Below are positions 43,652 through 52,281 of a stretch of DNA of 64,000 nt, one piece after another. The position numbers were made by a program, and so were the translations under genes. The stretch is from NCBI RefSeq assembly GCF_034321785.1, contig NZ_JAXLPB010000002.1, positions 682,001 to 746,000 on the forward strand. The letters run 5' to 3'. Under the pieces are notes generated by a model. The model made no database searches. It was not told the DNA's origin and was given only the letters and a program-made list of their open reading frames with translations. Each line of letters begins with the position of its first letter. The first letter of the stretch is position 1. This DNA comes from Fulvimarina uroteuthidis (GTDB lineage: Bacteria > Pseudomonadota > Alphaproteobacteria > Rhizobiales > Rhizobiaceae).

Positions 43652-45508
43652 ATGAACAAAAAGCCACTCAGTGACGCAGACATTATACGTGCGATCGAGC
43701 CCGTGCTGGAGAAAGCCGAGAGCAACGGCACCCGTGCGGAATACCGGGAACAAGCGCTGGCCCTGTACAACCGGGAAGCATTTCCCGGTGATGAGAAAAT
43801 CCCAGTCAGCCGCTCCCGTTACGTGACTTCCGAGGTTTACGATCAGGTTGAGATGATCGTCAGCCAGTTGCTGAGCCTGTTTGAGGGCCAGGAGGATGTG
43901 GTCACCTATCAGCCCAGGGGTTCCGAAGACGTAGCCCTGGCCGAGCAGCAAACCGACATTGTGAACTGGGTGCTGCGGGATGACAACGAACTCACCCTGC
44001 TGCTGAATGACTGGTTTAAGAACGGCCAAATCTACGGCATGGGCATCGCCTACGCGGACTTCTACAAGAGCACGAAATGGCGACCACCCGTGCTGCGCCG
44101 TGGTGTTCCCGACACGGAACTTCACGCGTTGTTGGATGATGACACCAAAGACGTGCGCGAGGTTGGTGATCCCTATGATGTTGCCGCCAACAACATTCCG
44201 GGTCTGCCCATGCAGCCGCCAATCCCGGTGCGGGACATCAAAGTCGCTACCAGCGACACCAAGGCAGGGGTTCGCATTCAGGTGATCCCACCGGAGGATT
44301 TCATCCTCAGCGCGGATGCCACTTTTGACTACAACACCGGGGGCATCAATGCGGGGCTCCAGGGCTACCGTTGCACGATGCCACGACGTGAACTCATCGA
44401 GATGGGCTACGACGCCAAACTGGTCGCCAAGATCCCCACAGCGGATCAGGACATGGACAGTCTGCAAGACAACCGAGACCCACGCGGGGATGACGGCGAT
44501 GCCGTGAACGCGGTGGAGCCGGATGTTGAGGTGCGTGAGATCTTCATGCGGATGGCCACCGAGGGTGAGGAAACAGCCCCACTGATGCGCTTCACTATTG
44601 GTGGAGCATCAGGCAAGCAACGGGTGCTGCTGAACGCCGAGGAAGTGGAGATGGCTCCGTTTGCCGCGTTTGTCCCGGTCATCGACCCCAACACGGTGTG
44701 GGGCAAAGGTGTCGCGGACATCATCGGCCAGGATCAAAAATACAAAAGCAAAATCTACCGGGGCATGCAGGACAACTTTCATCAGGTACTGCACCCCAGG
44801 GCCACCGTGCGCACGGACGCCGTGGACATGGACGACTTCCTCAACGACGAGATTGGTGGGCTGATCCGTGTGGATGAGCCCAACGCGGTTGGTTACCTGG
44901 ACACTCCGTTCGTCGGGGGCATGGCATTCAGCGTGATCGAGCGCGTGAACGCGGACATTGAGACCCGTACGGGCACCGGCATGAACACGCTGGCGCTGAA
45001 CCCTGAGGATCTCAAGAAAACCACAGCCACCGCGAGCAGTCAGCGCCTGTCCAATGCGCAACTCCGGGTGGACAAGATTGCCCGGCTATTCGCAGCCACG
45101 GGTTATCGTTACCTGTTCCGGGTCATCGGCAGCCTGCTGGCCAGCCATCCCGAGGACACCAACCTGATCCTCCAGCGCATGCGCAATCGCGTTGTGGAAT
45201 TCTCGTTCGACCACTGGGACACCGCCATGGACGTGCGTGCGAACGTGAGTTTCGGCAACACGGACAAGCCGCAGAAAACCCAAGCGTTGATGAACATCCT
45301 GGCCATGCAGAAGGAAGACATCCAGCAACTGTTGGATGAGAACCGCGCCGCGCAGAATGCGTTCAGCCGCAGCAGCGCCAAGCAGCACATGATGCGCGTG
45401 GCCAGTGTGCCCACGAAGTTGGCCCTGCACTGCGCACGCAGGCCAACAACATCATTGAAGCCAAAAAGCAGCGCGGACAGGACCTGTACGCGGAGATGGA
45501 CGCGTTGA
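43652..45508 (+). CDS. P22-type portal protein with foreign C-terminus
   Basis: A 618-residue frame. Residues 1 to about 560 are a P22-like portal: M-I-V-S-Q-L-L-S-L-F near 70, K-Y-K-S-K-I-Y-R-G-M-Q-D-N near 370 and T-A-T-A-S-S-Q-R-L near 460. The last ~45 residues are Arg/Thr/Ser-rich and read out of frame over a sequence whose other frame encodes the next protein. The portal barrel end is thus missing. It starts 32 bases after terL. Probably non-functional unless truncated portals are tolerated. Confidence 0.85.
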   Translation: MNKKPLSDADIIRAIEPVLEKAESNGTRAEYREQALALYNREAFPGDEKIPVSRSRYVTSEVYDQVEMIVSQLLSLFEGQEDVVTYQPRGSEDVALAEQQTDIVNWVLRDDNELTLLLNDWFKNGQIYGMGIAYADFYKSTKWRPPVLRRGVPDTELHALLDDDTKDVREVGDPYDVAANNIPGLPMQPPIPVRDIKVATSDTKAGVRIQVIPPEDFILSADATFDYNTGGINAGLQGYRCTMPRRELIEMGYDAKLVAKIPTADQDMDSLQDNRDPRGDDGDAVNAVEPDVEVREIFMRMATEGEETAPLMRFTIGGASGKQRVLLNAEEVEMAPFAAFVPVIDPNTVWGKGVADIIGQDQKYKSKIYRGMQDNFHQVLHPRATVRTDAVDMDDFLNDEIGGLIRVDEPNAVGYLDTPFVGGMAFSVIERVNADIETRTGTGMNTLALNPEDLKKTTATASSQRLSNAQLRVDKIARLFAATGYRYLFRVIGSLLASHPEDTNLILQRMRNRVVEFSFDHWDTAMDVRANVSFGNTDKPQKTQALMNILAMQKEDIQQLLDENRAAQNAFSRSSAKQHMMRVASVPTKLALHCARRPTTSLKPKSSADRTCTRRWTR

Positions 45509-46635
45509 CTGCGGGTGCTCCTGCGAATGCTGGCAACACCAGCAGTGCTTTGCAAGCCTTGCAGAGTGCGCGCGCCGGTATGAGTCGCCACGAAGCCCGC
45601 ACCAATGGTGCACTGGTGGACGAAGCCATCGCCCACGCAGAAGACATCGTGGCGGACGTGGCCGATGGCATCACCTTTGATCAGTTGAAGGCTGCGCGAA
45701 CAGCCATCGGATATCGTGCTTTCGACCGCAATGCATCACCCGCTGAACGCCAGTATTTTGGCGATGTGTATGCGGCTCTCACCAGGGACATGGATGCGAG
45801 TGCAGCGGCTATTGGTCCTGATGCCAAACAAGCATTCACCAAGGCCAACAACTACGACCGACGGCTCCGCAACGACGCCAGTGTGTTCGGCACTGCTCAA
45901 GTGGACGAGATTGCCAACAAGCCGTTTGATGCACAGATCTTCGAGCAGTTTGAGAAAACCAAAAAGGCAGGCGGTCAGAAACTCACCGTGTTGCGCAAAC
46001 AGATTGAAGCCGCTGGCGGAGCAGACACCTGGGACCAACTGGTGGCCAGTTCCGTGGAGCGCATGGGCACGAAAACCGATGCCGATGGCAACGCTGTGTT
46101 TGACCCCGCCATGTTCTTGAAGAACTGGACCAAAACGAGCAAGGAAACCAAACGGGCCATGTTCTCCGGCACCACCCGAGCCGCATATGCGGAGGACTTG
46201 GATAGGGTAGCACGTGTGAGCGCACGGTTGGGCAAGTATGGCAAGCAGGGCAATCACAGCAACACCAGCAATCACACACTGATGCGACAGGTGTTCGAAC
46301 CATTCAACTTGGCAACGGGCGCGTTTGCGGGTCTCACAGGTGCGCTCACTGGGAACTTGTATGCGGCGGGTGGCGCAATGTTGGGCGGTCCAACGCTCAA
46401 AGGAGCAAATTACCTGATCCAACGCAATCACGCCAACAAACTATTGGACCCGCAGTTCGTCAACATGTTGGCTGGGGTTCCCAACGCGCAAATGCAGCGC
46501 GGAGGTGTTCGCAAATATTTGGTGGACTATGGCACCAAACTGGGCACAGTCGCTGCGAGAACAGAATTCTCACAGTATCTGCGTGATATTGGTGCAGAGG
46601 ATCTTGCCGAACAAGTCATGAAGGCTGCCAAATAA
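45496..46635 (+). pseudogene. C-terminal part of a probable ejection/internal virion protein
   Basis: A 379-residue frame from the first ATG, but the same frame is open back to 45340 and already reads A-L-R-T-Q-A-N-N-I-I-E-A-K-K-Q-R-G-Q-D-L-Y before that Met. Long helical stretches and a Gly/Ala-rich segment (G-A-F-A-G-L-T-G-A-L-T-G-N-L-Y-A-A-G-G) near 280 recall podoviral internal or ejection proteins. No ribosome site is seen at 45496. It looks like a protein that lost its N-terminus when joined to the portal gene. Family identification is tentative. Confidence 0.55.
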
Positions 46636-46643
46636 GGCAGCCT

Positions 46644-46904
46644 TCACTTCGCGTCCGCATATGCATCTCTGAACATCTTGATTTCATCTTGGATCGCATA
46701 CAGCACCCATGAAACCACTAGCACTGCGATGTATAAGAGCAGAGCCGGGATCACTTGACCGCCTTCAAACAACTCCGCTGCCAACACACTGCCGATAACA
46801 AAGAGTGCGCATCGGGGCACAAATAAAAAAACATACGAAAATTTCAACACAGCCAAAGCCATCTTCTGCTCCTTAGTTGCTGCGCTAACGATAGCATCTT
46901 GCAC
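46644..46904 (-). CDS. Small membrane protein, possible holin
   Basis: An 86-residue protein with two hydrophobic segments (about residues 17-40 and 50-70) and a charged C-terminal tail. It is convergent with the ejection-protein remnant. Size and layout fit a holin, but no lysin gene is nearby. The function is a guess. Confidence 0.45.
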   Translation of the reverse strand: MQDAIVSAATKEQKMALAVLKFSYVFLFVPRCALFVIGSVLAAELFEGGQVIPALLLYIAVLVVSWVLYAIQDEIKMFRDAYADAK

Positions 46905-46978
46905 AGCGTTAGCGAGCTATCCCCGCGAAAATACTTGGGAATGTTAAATATGTAAAACATTTAACATTGGAGGCTCAT

Positions 46979-47797
46979 ATGGCTGATCTCAGCGATATCA
47001 GTTGGCAGCAAAACGACGAAGCCAACAACAGCGCCAGCCCGAATGGGTTTCCCGTAGGCGTGCTGCCCACGCAGATTGGTGGTGCAATTCGCGCCCATAG
47101 AGGTGCCAGCAAGCGCTTTTGGGATCGCATCAACAGCATGGCAATCAGCACGGGCACTGGCGCGGCGTACCGGATTGCCTACGAAGTGCCACCCACTGCG
47201 CTGGTGAAAGGCGAGGTGTTCCGATGGTTTGCGCACGTCGCAAATACGGGTCCAGCCACGCTGCGCATCAACGAGGTGCAAACCGCACCCATCGTGCACA
47301 ATGATGATGGCGCTGCGCTAATCGCGGGAAATATCCCATTGGGCTCAGTGATCACCACGGTGTTCGATGGCACAGTGTTCCGGGCAATCGGGTTGGACAA
47401 ATATGGTCCCCGCATGGGCGCGGTGGAAACCTCAGTGACTGCGCTCGCCGCGAGCACGCTGAAAACAGACATCAGCAACATCAAAACCGCTAACAAGGGT
47501 CGGGTTACCACGGGCACGGTGATCTTCAACTACGCGGATGGCACCTACCAGAGCATCGAGATTGGTGGACCCGTTGCTTTTGATGTCGCCAACATGCCCA
47601 CGATCGGCGGCACAATTCAGATCAACATCACGTTCACCGGAGGCAGCATCACGATGCCACCGGGCGTGGTTTGGGATCTCGGCTCCGGGGAAAAGACCTC
47701 CACTTTCAGTGAAGTGGGTGTGACCTGGGTGGTGAACCGGCGCTATCGCGTTGTGTTTGAAGGAGTGAATGGTGTGCTCACCGGGCTGGTGTCATGA
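46979..47797 (+). CDS. Putative tail fibre or appendage protein
   Basis: A 272-residue beta-rich protein from the ATG at 46979, which has GGAGG before it. The N-terminus (D-L-S-D-I-S-W-Q-Q-N-D-E-A-N-N-S-A-S-P-N-G-F-P) is like proteins that attach to phage tails, and the remainder has repeated G-T/V-F strand patterns. It overlaps the next gene by ATGA, so both probably act together in host adhesion. Confidence 0.6.
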   Translation: MADLSDISWQQNDEANNSASPNGFPVGVLPTQIGGAIRAHRGASKRFWDRINSMAISTGTGAAYRIAYEVPPTALVKGEVFRWFAHVANTGPATLRINEVQTAPIVHNDDGAALIAGNIPLGSVITTVFDGTVFRAIGLDKYGPRMGAVETSVTALAASTLKTDISNIKTANKGRVTTGTVIFNYADGTYQSIEIGGPVAFDVANMPTIGGTIQINITFTGGSITMPPGVVWDLGSGEKTSTFSEVGVTWVVNRRYRVVFEGVNGVLTGLVS

Positions 47798-48765
47798 GCA
47801 CACTGGGCGCGAAGAAACTCATGGCGGGCAAAACCGCCGAAGGCCAAGCCCTCTACACATCGCCGGGCACGTACAGTTTTGTGGTGCCCCCAGCGGTGAC
47901 CTCTGTGAGTGCGTTGGCGATTGGTGCAGGCGGTGGCGGTGCACGCAGCGGCGGCGGTGGTGGAGCGTACGCTTACGGGAACAGCATCAAAGTCACGCCA
48001 GGGCAGACGATCACCGTGGTGGTGGGATCAAGCCCATCCGGGGGCAATGGCGGTGACAGCAGTTTTGGCAGCACGGTCAGTGCGGGCGGAGGCAGAAGCG
48101 GTTCCTCATCCGGTGGTGCTGGTGGCACCGTGAACGCTGGATCAGGCAACCGAGGTGGCAGCGGCAGCACTTACACGACTATTCCGGGTTCCAGTGGCAG
48201 TTACCAAACCACTGAAACCGAAGGCCCATATTACGATGCATCACCCCCCACGTATAGCACCGCTTGGTATCAGGCGGATGATCTGGAGGGAACCGACGAC
48301 AAAGCCGTTATGGTGTGGAGCAGCAACGGCAATTATGGACCCTACCGGTATGGCGACCTTTCCTACAACGCCACATCGTTCCAGCACTCAGATGGCTGGA
48401 CCTACTACCGTGGTTCCTACCGGGGCGTGTTTGAGGGCCTACGTCAGCCGTCATACCGAAACACCAATCTGCACAACTACGAGGTAAGCCGTAGCCGGCC
48501 CAAAACTGTCTACTACACGAACCCGGACACCTATTACGGTGGTAACGGCGGCAATGCGGGTACTGGCACCTCGGTGGGTGCGAATGGCAGTTCCCCCTCG
48601 GGTACCAACGGCAGCACGGGCAGTGGTTCGCCGCTGGCTTCCAGTGGAGGCAACTATGGTGCTGGTGGACGTGGCAGCGGCAACGGCTCCAACAGCACGG
48701 GAACGAACGGCGCTGTGAGGATTGTCTGGGGTAGAGGCAGAGCCTTCCCCGCCACGAAGGTGTGA
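47794..48765 (+). CDS. Glycine-rich tail fibre protein
   Basis: A 323-residue protein. The N-terminal V-T-S-V-S-A-L-A-I-G-A-G-G-G-G module and many Gly/Ser-rich blocks (G-G-G-G-A-R-S-G-G-G-G-G-A-Y-A-Y) flank a Tyr-rich central domain (about 130-240). The C-terminal G-A-V-R-I-V-W-G end matches glycine-rich receptor-binding fibre tips like those with a polyglycine sandwich. The likely role is host recognition. Confidence 0.7.
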   Translation: MSTLGAKKLMAGKTAEGQALYTSPGTYSFVVPPAVTSVSALAIGAGGGGARSGGGGGAYAYGNSIKVTPGQTITVVVGSSPSGGNGGDSSFGSTVSAGGGRSGSSSGGAGGTVNAGSGNRGGSGSTYTTIPGSSGSYQTTETEGPYYDASPPTYSTAWYQADDLEGTDDKAVMVWSSNGNYGPYRYGDLSYNATSFQHSDGWTYYRGSYRGVFEGLRQPSYRNTNLHNYEVSRSRPKTVYYTNPDTYYGGNGGNAGTGTSVGANGSSPSGTNGSTGSGSPLASSGGNYGAGGRGSGNGSNSTGTNGAVRIVWGRGRAFPATKV

Positions 48766-48773
48766 TCAGCAAA

Positions 48774-48800
48774 AAGGACTGGAACGAGGTTCCAGTCCTT
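48774..48800. terminator. Bidirectional terminator behind the tail fibre genes
   Basis: A 12-base-pair perfect stem (AAGGACTGGAAC with its complement) and a 3-base loop. It lies eight bases after the fibre stop. On the minus strand it runs into five Ts. It marks the functional end of the foreign gene set. Confidence 0.75.
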
Positions 48801-48859
48801 CCCTAAGCAGCGACAACGCGTTCTGCGTTGCAATGTATTTAGTTGCCTAAGGAAAATTG

Positions 48860-48876
48860 TGTGTAATTGCTACACA
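48860..48876. repeat. Inverted repeat at the right junction
   Basis: TGTGTA-ATTGC-TACACA is a perfect inverted repeat with 5-base spacer. It lies immediately before the point where GTA gp15 coding sequence resumes. No copy of the IS end is found here. Confidence 0.55.
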
Positions 48877-48877
48877 G

Positions 48878-50851
48878 CGCAACGTCTTCGTCGATCCGAA
48901 ATCCTCCGAGAGCGTCATTCCTTACCATTCACGGGGTTTCCGCGACGATCTCGCGCAGCGGCGCTTCCTGGAGGCTTCCCTCGACGGGTGGACGCGGCGG
49001 ATCGGCCCTGACGGGACGGCTCTCAATCCGATGTCGCCGATCTATGGCGGACCCATGGTGGATCCGGGTGCGATCCATCTGTGGACCTGGGACGCACGAC
49101 CCTATCCGGCGTTTCCCCAGCGCTCCGATCTGTGGACCGACGGGCGCAACTGGCGGCTCGGCCATTGGCTGAACGGACGTCTCGCCAATGCGCCGGCCGA
49201 TGCGCTGGTGGCCGCGATTCTGGCCGATCATGGGATCGAGGCAGCGGATACGAGTGGCCTCGACGCCGTGCTCGACGGCTATGTGATCGACGGGCCGCGT
49301 TCGGTGCGCGACGATATCGAGGCGATCCTCTCGCTGGTCGGTGGCATCGCCTTCGTGTCGGATGGCGAGATAAGGTTCCGCTCGCTCGCGCAGCGTGTCG
49401 GCATGGCCTCGATCGAGGCGCTGGCAGATGGCGAGGGGCCGCTGGTGGAGATGCGGCGGGACGAGACCGGGGAAAATCCCGACGAGATCGCGATCGGCTA
49501 CATGGACCCGGACCGCGCATACCAGCCGGCGGTCTCCGCGGCAGCGACCGGCGACTACCGGGTGCCGCGAAAGGGGATTGCGTCCTATCCGGCGGTGCTC
49601 CACCGCGAACTTGCCGACCGTTGCGCCGCGCGTCTTCTGGCCGAGACCGAGGGTTCGAGCGAGACGATCCGCTTTGCCGTCGCACCGAAGCTTGCGCAGC
49701 TGGAGCCGGGCGACGTTCTGTCGCTGCCGGGGCGGCCAGGGCGCTGGCTCGTCACCCGGATCGAAAGCGGACAGACGCGCCGGATCGAGGCGCGGTCCCT
49801 GGCGCCGGCCGAGGTGACGGGGGCAGGCTTCGGGCGTGACGCGGAACTTCGCACGGAGTTCCCGAGGCCGTTCGTGGCCTCGCGCCCGGCTTTCGAGATC
49901 ATGGATCTGCCGCTCCTGCCCGGACATGACCAGAGCGGCGGTGCGGTCGCGGTCCATGCCAGTCCCTGGCTGCCACATGCGGTGGATGCTGGATCGACGC
50001 AAGGGGGTCTGACGCGGCGGGCGATCGTGGACCGGCCGGCCCTGATGGGCCGGTCGGTCGCGCAGCTCCTGCCCGGTCCCTGCGGCGTCTTCGACCATGC
50101 CAACGCCCTGACGGTTCGCCTCAACCGGGGCAGCCTCTCGTCGATCGAACCCGGCGCCCTGTTCTCGGGCGGCAATGCCGCCGCAATCCTTTCGCGCGAC
50201 GGACGGCTGGAGGTTCTGCAGTTCCGGAATGCGGAGGAAATCGAACGGGGCGTGTTCCGGCTGTCGGGCCTCCTGCGTGGCCAGGCCGGAACCGAGGCGG
50301 ATGCGTCGAGCCCGTTCGAAAGCGGCGCACGGTTCATCCTTCTCGACGATGCCGTTCGCAGCCTCGACCTCGGCGAGAGCGAGATCGGCCAGAAGCTGAC
50401 GCTCCGGATCGCGCCGCTCGGGCGCGGTCTCGACGACGAGGCCGTGACCGGCACGAGCGCTTCGGTCGGCCTGCGGGCCGTGCGCCCCTACAGCCCGGTC
50501 CACCTCAAGGCACGGTTCGAGGCGGACGGTGGGGTGAGGTTCTCGTGGGTCCGGCGCACCCGCATCGGCGGCGACAACTGGCAGGCCGAGGAAGTGCCGC
50601 TCGGCGAAGACCGCGAGATCTACAGGGTCCGCGTGCGCGCCGCCGCCTCGTCCGGCGTTCGTCCCGCCGGCAGCATCGCCGGCACCGTTCCGGCCGACGT
50701 CGCGAGCCCCGAATTCGCGCTCGGCAGGATGCGACAGATCGAGGCGTTCGGCACGCTGCCGGCGGCCCTGACGATCGACGTCGCACAGGTCTCCCCCGTC
50801 TGGGGGAGCGGTCCCGCCCTGTCCGGGCGGGTCACAAGGCCCGCGAACTGA
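48878..50851 (+). pseudogene. GTA gp15, C-terminal half only
   Basis: About 657 codons of the GTA tail/baseplate protein gp15. The frame resumes at R-N-V-F-V-D-P-K-S-S-E and continues with the family motifs R-D-D-L-A-Q-R-R-F-L-E-A, W-T-W-D-A-R-P-Y-P-A-F-P and N-W-R-L-G-H-W-L-N-G-R-L, through to G-P-A-L-S-G-R. Intact gp15 proteins are roughly 1,300 residues, so the N-terminal half (about 1.9 kb) is missing together with the end of gp14. A TTG at 48857 could start a short fusion, but no ribosome site is convincing. High GC and host codon use. Confidence 0.88.
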
Positions 50852-50890
50852 CGGGTCGCGTGGTTGATTTGCAACGAGAAGGAGACTGTC

Positions 50891-51097
50891 ATGATCGACC
50901 AGAAGGAATGGTATCGCTCCCGCACGGTATGGGGCGGCCTGGTGGCGCTTGGCGCAGCGCTCGGCGGCCTGTGGGGTCTGGAGGTTTCCGCGCCGATGCA
51001 GGAAACCATCACAACGACGCTTCTGGACATGGCGGCGGCGATCGGTGCGCTGGTTGCGATCTACGGCCGTCTGGCGGCCGATAAGACGCTGAAATGA
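50891..51097 (+). CDS. Small holin-like membrane protein next to the GTA cluster
   Basis: A 68-residue protein beginning K-E-W-Y-R-S-R-T-V-W-G-G-L, with one or two hydrophobic segments and I-Y-G-R near the end. This pattern (W-Y-x-S-R-T-V-W-G) is common in short phage-derived membrane proteins of alphaproteobacteria that are often linked to holin or lysis functions. The ATG at 50891 is preceded by GAAGGAGAC. It is 39 bases after gp15 and may be the last gene of the GTA transcript. Confidence 0.65.
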   Translation: MIDQKEWYRSRTVWGGLVALGAALGGLWGLEVSAPMQETITTTLLDMAAAIGALVAIYGRLAADKTLK

Positions 51098-51268
51098 CGA
51101 AGGAAAGAGGCCGAAACAGGAGTTTTTCCCAAGGCGTTAAGCCAGAAAAAACAAGGCCTTATTGAAACTTCGCTCTTGAAGAAGCATTCAGCATGAGTTC
51201 ACGATGCGAACTCTAGAAAGCTTGAGAGCGAACCGGTTCCGGCAAGCTGACCTGATTGGCGATCGAAC

Positions 51269-51589
51269 ATGACCCTGAAGACATCCATCCCCCGTGCCCT
51301 GATCGCGGCTCTCGTGCTTTCGGTTTCGGTCGGCGAGATCGCGGTGGCACAGGGCAATAGCGGTCGTGGGGGTCAGGGACAGGGACAGGGCAATGGCGGC
51401 GGCAATGGCGGCGACCAGAAGAGTTGCTCCCAGACCGAGGTCCGGGAAGCCGAAAGCCGCAGCGGCGGCCAGATGATGTCGGTCAGTCAGTCGACGGAAG
51501 GTGGATCGACCGTCTGCCGCATCACCGTGCTCGTCCCGTCCCAGGGAAACGGCAAGCCGCGGCGGACAGTTGTCACGGTCCGGCCCTGA
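51269..51589 (+). CDS. Small secreted protein, FeuN-like by position
   Basis: A 106-residue protein with a signal peptide (cleavage after A-V-A-Q, about residue 28), a Gly/Gln-rich linker and a compact domain with two cysteines (K-S-C-S-Q-T and S-T-V-C-R-I-T). It lies 32 bases before a FeuP/FeuQ-like two-component system, as does FeuN, a small periplasmic inhibitor of FeuQ in Sinorhizobium. The homology is not proven; the position and size agree. The gene may act as a negative regulator of the sensor. Confidence 0.6.
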   Translation: MTLKTSIPRALIAALVLSVSVGEIAVAQGNSGRGGQGQGQGNGGGNGGDQKSCSQTEVREAESRSGGQMMSVSQSTEGGSTVCRITVLVPSQGNGKPRRTVVTVRP

Positions 51590-51621
51590 TCGGCCGGACG
51601 TTTTGAGGAAGGGTTGAGGGC

Positions 51622-52281
51622 ATGCGGGTTCTCGTTGTCGAGGACGACGACAATCTGCGCCGCCAGTTGCGCGAAGCGCTCGAGGCGGGCGGATATGTCG
51701 TCGATGAGGCGTCCGATGGCGAGGAAGGCCATTTTCTCGGAGACACCGAGCCGTACGACGCAGTCGTGCTCGATGTCGGCCTGCCCGTCATGGACGGAAT
51801 CAGCGTTCTGGAACGCTGGCGCCGCGACCAGCGCAAGATGCCCGTCATCATTCTGACGGCCCGCGACCGCTGGAGCGACAAGGTGGCCGGCATCGACGCG
51901 GGCGCGGACGATTATGTAACGAAGCCGTTTCACATCGAGGAAGTGCTCGCCCGGGTCCGAGCGGTGATCCGCCGGTCGGCCGGCCATGCGACGTCCGAGC
52001 TCGAATGCGGCCCCCTGCGCCTCGACACCCGCACCTCGCGCGTCAGCGTCGACGGCGCGCCGCTCAAGCTGACGTCCCACGAATATCGCCTGCTCGACTA
52101 TCTGATGCACCATCAGGACAGCGTCGTCTCGCGCAGCGAACTCATCGAGCATCTCTACGACCAGGATTTCGATCGCGACTCCAACACGATCGAGGTCTTC
52201 GTCGGACGCCTGCGCAAGAAGATCGGCATCGACATGATCGAAACGATACGGGGACAGGGTTACCGGCTCCGGCATGAGTGA
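51622..52281 (+). CDS. feuP: OmpR-family response regulator, FeuP-like
   Basis: A 219-residue regulator. The receiver has the acid pair E-D-D-D near residues 7-10, the phosphoacceptor Asp in L-D-V-G-L-P-V-M near 51 and the Lys in T-K-P near 101. A winged-helix Trans_reg_C domain follows (T-S-H-E-Y-R-L-L-D-Y-L and V-F-V-G-R-L-R-K-K-I). The gene overlaps its histidine kinase by eight bases. In rhizobia FeuPQ controls envelope and cyclic glucan genes; the same targets here are an inference. Confidence 0.88.
   Translation: MRVLVVEDDDNLRRQLREALEAGGYVVDEASDGEEGHFLGDTEPYDAVVLDVGLPVMDGISVLERWRRDQRKMPVIILTARDRWSDKVAGIDAGADDYVTKPFHIEEVLARVRAVIRRSAGHATSELECGPLRLDTRTSRVSVDGAPLKLTSHEYRLLDYLMHHQDSVVSRSELIEHLYDQDFDRDSNTIEVFVGRLRKKIGIDMIETIRGQGYRLRHE

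Noticed and set aside
33565..48877. Integration of a complete prophage with attL and attR
   Set aside because: No direct repeat of the two junctions was seen by eye, host DNA is missing at the site and both outer foreign genes or modules look truncated.
48857..50851. gp15 remnant as a complete 664-residue gene
   Set aside because: The TTG at 48857 lies in foreign DNA with no convincing ribosome site, and the protein begins in the middle of a conserved family region.
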